9,683 nucleotides of DNA from NCBI GenBank assembly GCA_905194705.1, contig CAJJTI010000066.1:1-9683 (forward strand). The letters are read 5' to 3'. Position 1 is the stretch's first letter. Each line of letters begins with the position of its first letter. This document shows positions 6,502 through 9,683 of this stretch, piece by piece. This DNA comes from an uncultured Solobacterium sp. Lineage in GTDB: Bacteria > Bacillota_I > Bacilli_A > Erysipelotrichales > Erysipelotrichaceae. The translations under genes and the position numbers were made by a program. Under the pieces are notes generated by a model that was not told where the DNA came from, ran no database searches, and saw nothing but the letters and a program-made list of their open reading frames with translations.

Positions 6502-6578
6502 CGCGAGGTAGAGCAGCCTGGTAGCTCGTCGGGCCCATAACCCGGAGGTCGTTGGTTCAAATCCTTCCCTCGCAACCA
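6502..6578 (+). tRNA. Initiator tRNA-fMet(CAT), atypical
   Basis: The initiator hallmarks are present: a C1-A72 mismatch at the acceptor end, three G-C pairs (GGG/CCC) next to the anticodon loop, and the CAT anticodon at 6536-6538. Two things are unusual. The loop reads CCCATAA, so position 33 is C instead of the nearly universal bacterial U. The T stem GTTGG/CCTTC opposes U-U at 50-64 and 51-63. Other regions match canonical initiators closely. It could be the working initiator with relaxed structure, a minor second copy, or a decaying gene. CCA is encoded. Confidence 0.9.
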
Positions 6579-6580
6579 AT

Positions 6581-6656
6581 GGTCCTGTAGCTCAGTCGGT
6601 AGAGCAAAGGACTGAAAATCCTTGTGTCGGCAGTTCAATTCTGCCTGGGACCACCA
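6581..6656 (+). tRNA. tRNA-Phe(GAA)
   Basis: The anticodon GAA is at 6614-6616 in loop CTGAAAA, the anticodon stem AAGGA/TCCTT is perfect, the T stem is GGCAG/CTGCC, and the acceptor stem GGTCCTG/TGGGACC has two G-U pairs. CCA is encoded. Only two bases separate it from the initiator tRNA. It is the last tRNA before the terminator. Confidence 0.96.
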
Positions 6657-6668
6657 TTGGAAATAGAT

Positions 6669-6695
6669 AGACTCAGAGATATCTGGGTCTTTTTT
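6669..6695 (+). terminator. Rho-independent terminator of the tRNA operon
   Basis: A nine-base-pair stem (6669-6677 with 6682-6690, one G-U) closes a GATA loop and is followed by six T residues (6690-6695). It lies 12 bases after tRNA-Phe and ends 21 bases before the kinase start, so any kinase transcript needs its own promoter or read-through. Confidence 0.9.
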
Positions 6696-6716
6696 ACATA
6701 TTAAAGGATATAGGAT

Positions 6717-7634
6717 ATGAAAATTTTAGTTATTGGTTCAGTAAATGTTGATTTTGTTAGTAAAGTTAAGACATTACCTAAAGGAAACGAAGATATCGAG
6801 ATGGAAGATACTTTTGCAAGAATTTCTGGGTTTGGCTGGAATGTATGTAATGTATTAAAAACATTAAATGTATCTTATGATTTGTTAACTTCAGTTGGTA
6901 CTCTTGAAAATGGAGAATATGTAAGAAATGCGGCAGAAAAGTTAAATATTCCTCTTTTATATGCGACAGATCAAATTGAAGGATGCACTTATACTCTAGT
7001 AGATCAAAATGGTAAAACTACTGGTATGGTTATTCCTGGTGGAGAATATACTTTTCCTTATTTTGATATCGATAATATATATCTTGAAGATTATGATGCA
7101 ATTATTTGCAGTGATTTAGAGATGCCTAATGAGTTTTTGGAAGAATATTTGCAATTCTTAGAATCATATGATGGACCTGTATACTATGCAACATGTTCTC
7201 ACGGTATGGTGATGAATGAAGATTTACGTAATATTTTATATTCTATAAATCCTGTTTTAATCATGAGACCTGAAGAAATCTTTGAATTTACAGAACATAT
7301 ATCAAAAGACATTGTTGATGCAGCCCGTTTATTAAGTTTAAAAACATCAAAACAAGTTACTGTCTATCAACAAACACAACCATTCTCTGTTACTAGTGAT
7401 GTGATTAACAGTATTGAAGAAAAAGAAGAAGAAATTATGGTTGATGAAAGCGGCTGTATGGATACTTTTGCAGCTTCTTACATGATTGCTAAAGAGACAG
7501 GCGTTATAGAAGAAAAGGCGTTATCATTTGCTGCAAATGTTGCCTTAATAACAGGAAGTTCTTATGAGACTATTCCACCTCAATCAAAATCTTCTGAAAT
7601 ACAGGAAGAATTTTTAAAGATAATCTTAAACTAA
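6717..7634 (+). CDS. Divergent PfkB/ribokinase-family carbohydrate kinase
   Basis: The protein has 305 residues, the usual size for the family, and is cytoplasmic. VIGSVNVDFVSKVKTLPKG (5-23) is the first strand and substrate-binding Asp (D12). SGFGWNVCNVLKTL (37-50) stands in for the first signature G-G-x-G-x-N-x-A. DESGCMDTFAASY (243-255) stands in for the second, D-T-x-G-A-G-D-x-F, so catalytic Asp D249 is kept while the anion-hole GAG is changed to GCM. The Mg-linked N-x-x-E element appears as RPEE. The enzyme should phosphorylate a sugar, nucleoside or similar alcohol with ATP, but the altered anion hole makes activity uncertain. The ribosome site AAAGGA (6703-6708) lies eight bases before the ATG. 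It is the first gene after the tRNA terminator, and I see no convincing promoter in the 60 bases between tRNA-Phe and this start. The ATPase follows 39 bases downstream. Confidence 0.83.
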   Translation: MKILVIGSVNVDFVSKVKTLPKGNEDIEMEDTFARISGFGWNVCNVLKTLNVSYDLLTSVGTLENGEYVRNAAEKLNIPLLYATDQIEGCTYTLVDQNGKTTGMVIPGGEYTFPYFDIDNIYLEDYDAIICSDLEMPNEFLEEYLQFLESYDGPVYYATCSHGMVMNEDLRNILYSINPVLIMRPEEIFEFTEHISKDIVDAARLLSLKTSKQVTVYQQTQPFSVTSDVINSIEEKEEEIMVDESGCMDTFAASYMIAKETGVIEEKALSFAANVALITGSSYETIPPQSKSSEIQEEFLKIILN

Positions 7635-7653
7635 CTTAATCATATTATTTGTA

Positions 7654-7673
7654 AAATCTATTAAAATAGATTT
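7654..7673. repeat. Inverted repeat abutting the ATPase start codon
   Basis: Nine-base arms AAATCTATT and AATAGATTT, a perfect match, are separated by AA. The repeat ends at the base before the ATG. It could be a repressor operator or, in RNA, a hairpin of about seven A-U-rich pairs hiding the start. No Shine-Dalgarno is visible in this stretch. AT-rich sequence makes short palindromes fairly common, so function is unproven. Confidence 0.5.
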
Positions 7674-9683
7674 ATGGACTATACAGGCTTAACAAAAGAT
7701 GAAGTGAAAGAAAGATTGAATAAGGGTGAAGTGAATACCTTTACTAATCTTCGTACAAGAAGTAAGAAGGATATTATTCTGCATAATACTTTTACTTATT
7801 TCAACTTTGTTAATGCCTTTTTGTTTGCTTTAGTATGCTTAACGAAATCATTTCATAATGGAGCTTTCTTTTTGACAATTATCTTTAATGACTGTATTTG
7901 TATCTTTGAGGAGTTAAAAGCGAAGAAGATATTAGATAAGATGTCACTTTTAACTATTGAAGAAGTAGAAGTTATGCGGGATCAAAAATGGCAGAAAATA
8001 AAGGCAGATAAACTGGTTCTGGATGATATTGTTCGCTTACAAAGTGGTATGCAGGTACTAGCCGATTCAATTATTTTAGAAGGATATCTTGAAATAGATG
8101 AATCGATATTAACTGGAGAAGCTGATACAGTAATTAAAAAAGAAGCAGATGAAATTTTAGCGGGAACGATAATTACTTCAGGTAATGCAGTATGTAAAGT
8201 AGAGCATGTTGGTCAAAATAATTTCTCGGAATCTATTATGCGTGATGCGAAGAAATATAAACCAGCGAAATCTTTATTAAATGCTGAAATTAATCGTTTG
8301 ATGAAATTAATTTCTATTGTCATTATTCCCATTGGTGTTATTTTATTTTACAGTCAAATTAATAGTAATTTGTCACGCTCTAAAGCGATATTAAAAACAG
8401 TCAGCGCTATTGTAGGAATGATACCGGAAGGACTTGTTGTTTTGATTAGTATCGCTTTATCTATCAGTACAATTCGTTTAAGCAAAAAGAAAGTGCTAGT
8501 TCAAGACTTGAATGGTATAGAAGCTTTAGCGAGAGTAGATACACTTTGTATTGATAAAACAGGCACAATTACAACTGGTAATATGAATGTGCTTGAAGTT
8601 ATCCCTATAAATACGAATATTGCTGAAATTAATGAGGTTATGGGCATATATATTCATGCATTTCAAAATGGTAACGCTACTAGTAATGCAATTAAAAAAT
8701 ATTTCAAAGAAATAGACAACGCTGATATTACAAATACCATACCTTTTTCATCAAGTAGAAAATATGCCGCAATCGAAATTAATCATTCTAATAGCTACTA
8801 TATTGGTGCGTATTCATTTTTGTTTTCTATTCAGGATGAAATATATCAACAAGTTCAAAAGTATGCTCTTGAGGGTAAAAGAGCGATAGTTGTTGCTTCA
8901 AAAGAAGGGCCATTAGAAGATTCTATTAGTCAATTAAAGTGTATTGGATTGATTTTGATGGAAGATGAATTAAGACCTAATATTCAAAATATTCTTTCTT
9001 ATTTTAAAGAAAATCAGGTAGATATAAAAATCATATCTGGCGATCAAGCTGAGACAGTTAGCTTTTTAGCACGTTTAGCCAAAGTGTCTGATAGTGACAA
9101 ATGTGTTGATTTAAGTACAAATAATATTTCTTATGATGAACTTGTTGAAAAAAATACAGTTTTTGGTAGAGTGTTACCTAAACAAAAGAAAGAACTAATA
9201 GAAGCTCTACAAAGAAAGGGACATGTTGTAGCGATGATTGGGGATGGGGTAAATGACGTTCCTTCGCTTAAAGAAGCAGATGTGAGTTTATCTTTAGAAG
9301 ACGCAACTTATGCAGCTAAAAATATTGCCAATATTGTCTTATTATCAAATGATTTTGGTATGATACCTTCAATTGTTAATGAAGGCAGAAGAGTAATTAA
9401 TAATATATCCAGAGGGGCAACTATGTTTTTGGTGAAAACAGGATTCTCTCTTTTTATCTCTATATATGTTATTTTGTTTCATGAACATTATCCATTTATT
9501 CCTATTCATCTAACAGTGATTGGTATGTTTGCAGTAGCAATTCCAACATTTTTATTGCAATTTGAACCTTGTTTTGATAAAGTGAATCATTCATTTTTAA
9601 AGAAGGCTTTAAGTTTATCAATACCTTCTTCATTGTCCATTTCTTTTTATAACAAAATCCACCAAAAAAGTAAAGTGAAAAAG
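7674..9683 (+). CDS. P-type cation-transporting ATPase (CtpE-like), cut by the right edge
   Basis: The frame is open for 670 codons from ATG 7674 to the last base; the ATG follows an in-frame TAA at 7662, so it is the earliest start. The order is that of a P-type ATPase. The N-terminus is GLTKDEVKERLNKGEVN. Membrane helices 1-2 follow, then the actuator domain with LTGEAD (TGE at 147-149), and helices 3-4 with GMIPEGL (P251, E252). The phosphorylation site is DKTGT (D294). The nucleotide-binding domain has YYIGAYSFLF in place of the KGA(P) motif, followed by ISGD and GDGVND (523-528). Helices 5-6 come last before the edge. Full-length relatives have about 750-900 residues, so the last helices are missing. 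No N-terminal metal-binding CxxC is present, arguing against a copper or cadmium pump. The PEGL context resembles the CtpE/calcium-like group, but the ion is not certain. It lies 39 bases after the kinase with no visible Shine-Dalgarno. Confidence 0.94.
   Translation, partial: MDYTGLTKDEVKERLNKGEVNTFTNLRTRSKKDIILHNTFTYFNFVNAFLFALVCLTKSFHNGAFFLTIIFNDCICIFEELKAKKILDKMSLLTIEEVEVMRDQKWQKIKADKLVLDDIVRLQSGMQVLADSIILEGYLEIDESILTGEADTVIKKEADEILAGTIITSGNAVCKVEHVGQNNFSESIMRDAKKYKPAKSLLNAEINRLMKLISIVIIPIGVILFYSQINSNLSRSKAILKTVSAIVGMIPEGLVVLISIALSISTIRLSKKKVLVQDLNGIEALARVDTLCIDKTGTITTGNMNVLEVIPINTNIAEINEVMGIYIHAFQNGNATSNAIKKYFKEIDNADITNTIPFSSSRKYAAIEINHSNSYYIGAYSFLFSIQDEIYQQVQKYALEGKRAIVVASKEGPLEDSISQLKCIGLILMEDELRPNIQNILSYFKENQVDIKIISGDQAETVSFLARLAKVSDSDKCVDLSTNNISYDELVEKNTVFGRVLPKQKKELIEALQRKGHVVAMIGDGVNDVPSLKEADVSLSLEDATYAAKNIANIVLLSNDFGMIPSIVNEGRRVINNISRGATMFLVKTGFSLFISIYVILFHEHYPFIPIHLTVIGMFAVAIPTFLLQFEPCFDKVNHSFLKKALSLSIPSSLSISFYNKIHQKSKVKK

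Noticed and set aside
6037..6656. tRNA cluster as an integration site for a mobile element
   Set aside because: No integrase, no duplicated tRNA 3' end and no phage-like genes follow; the downstream genes look chromosomal.
6657..6685. TTGGAA-17-TATCTG as a promoter for the kinase
   Set aside because: The -10 match is poor and it lies within the stem of a strong terminator.
7674..9683. Copper, cadmium or zinc efflux ATPase
   Set aside because: There is no N-terminal CxxC metal-binding domain and no CPC/CPH motif in helix 4; the motif there is PEGL.
1..9683. CRISPR array, toxin-antitoxin pair, restriction or other defence system
   Set aside because: No spaced direct repeats and no relevant protein families were seen on either strand.

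Overview
The window is AT-rich (clearly below 40% G+C by eye) and tightly packed, with AGGAG/GGAGG-type ribosome binding sites, short intergenic gaps and overlapping start/stop codons. Codon use, the tRNA cluster order and the protein families point to a low-GC Gram-positive (Bacillota). A member of the Erysipelotrichia or a related gut or oral lineage is my best guess, but the sequence alone does not fix the genus.

Left part (1-4116, + strand): the distal end of a cell-surface polysaccharide operon. It holds the C-terminal half of a Wzx-type flippase cut by the left edge, a roughly 680-residue multi-spanning GT-C-like membrane protein, an RmlC/RfbC-type dTDP-sugar 3,5-epimerase and a family 2 glycosyltransferase. 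The genes are coupled by ATGA and TAATG overlaps or a 6-base gap, so they are almost certainly co-transcribed. Their likely joint job is to make a deoxysugar nucleotide, assemble glycan repeat units on a lipid carrier and export them. The operon's probable intrinsic terminator (4161-4190) lies inside the 3' end of the next gene, which is on the opposite strand and overlaps the glycosyltransferase tail to tail by 20 bases.

Middle (4097-5965): a minus-strand gene with a Rossmann/SAM-methyltransferase-like core and no precise function, divergent from a SurE-type nucleotidase on the + strand. A 57-base intergenic region separates them and carries plausible promoters in both directions.

Centre right (5983-6695): a seven-gene tRNA operon, Arg(ACG)-Pro(TGG)-Met(CAT)-Ile2(CAT)-Ser(TGA)-fMet(CAT)-Phe(GAA), all with encoded CCA. 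It has a good promoter, a GC-rich leader hairpin and an intrinsic terminator. The order matches the Arg-Pro-Ala-Met-Ile-Ser-fMet-Asp-Phe block known from Bacillus and Mycoplasma, minus Ala and Asp. The initiator tRNA is atypical: C at position 33 and two U-U oppositions in the T stem.

Right part (6717-9683, + strand): a divergent PfkB-family sugar kinase whose signature motifs are partly altered, then a P-type cation ATPase (DKTGT, TGE, PEGL and GDGVND all visible) that runs off the right edge. A 20-base inverted repeat abuts the ATPase start codon, where no Shine-Dalgarno is visible.

I see no transposase, CRISPR array, phage gene or recognisable defence system. Most of the window is ordinary housekeeping and surface-glycan content. 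The points worth a second look are the initiator tRNA, the terminator nested in a convergent gene, the altered kinase motifs and the palindrome at the ATPase start.
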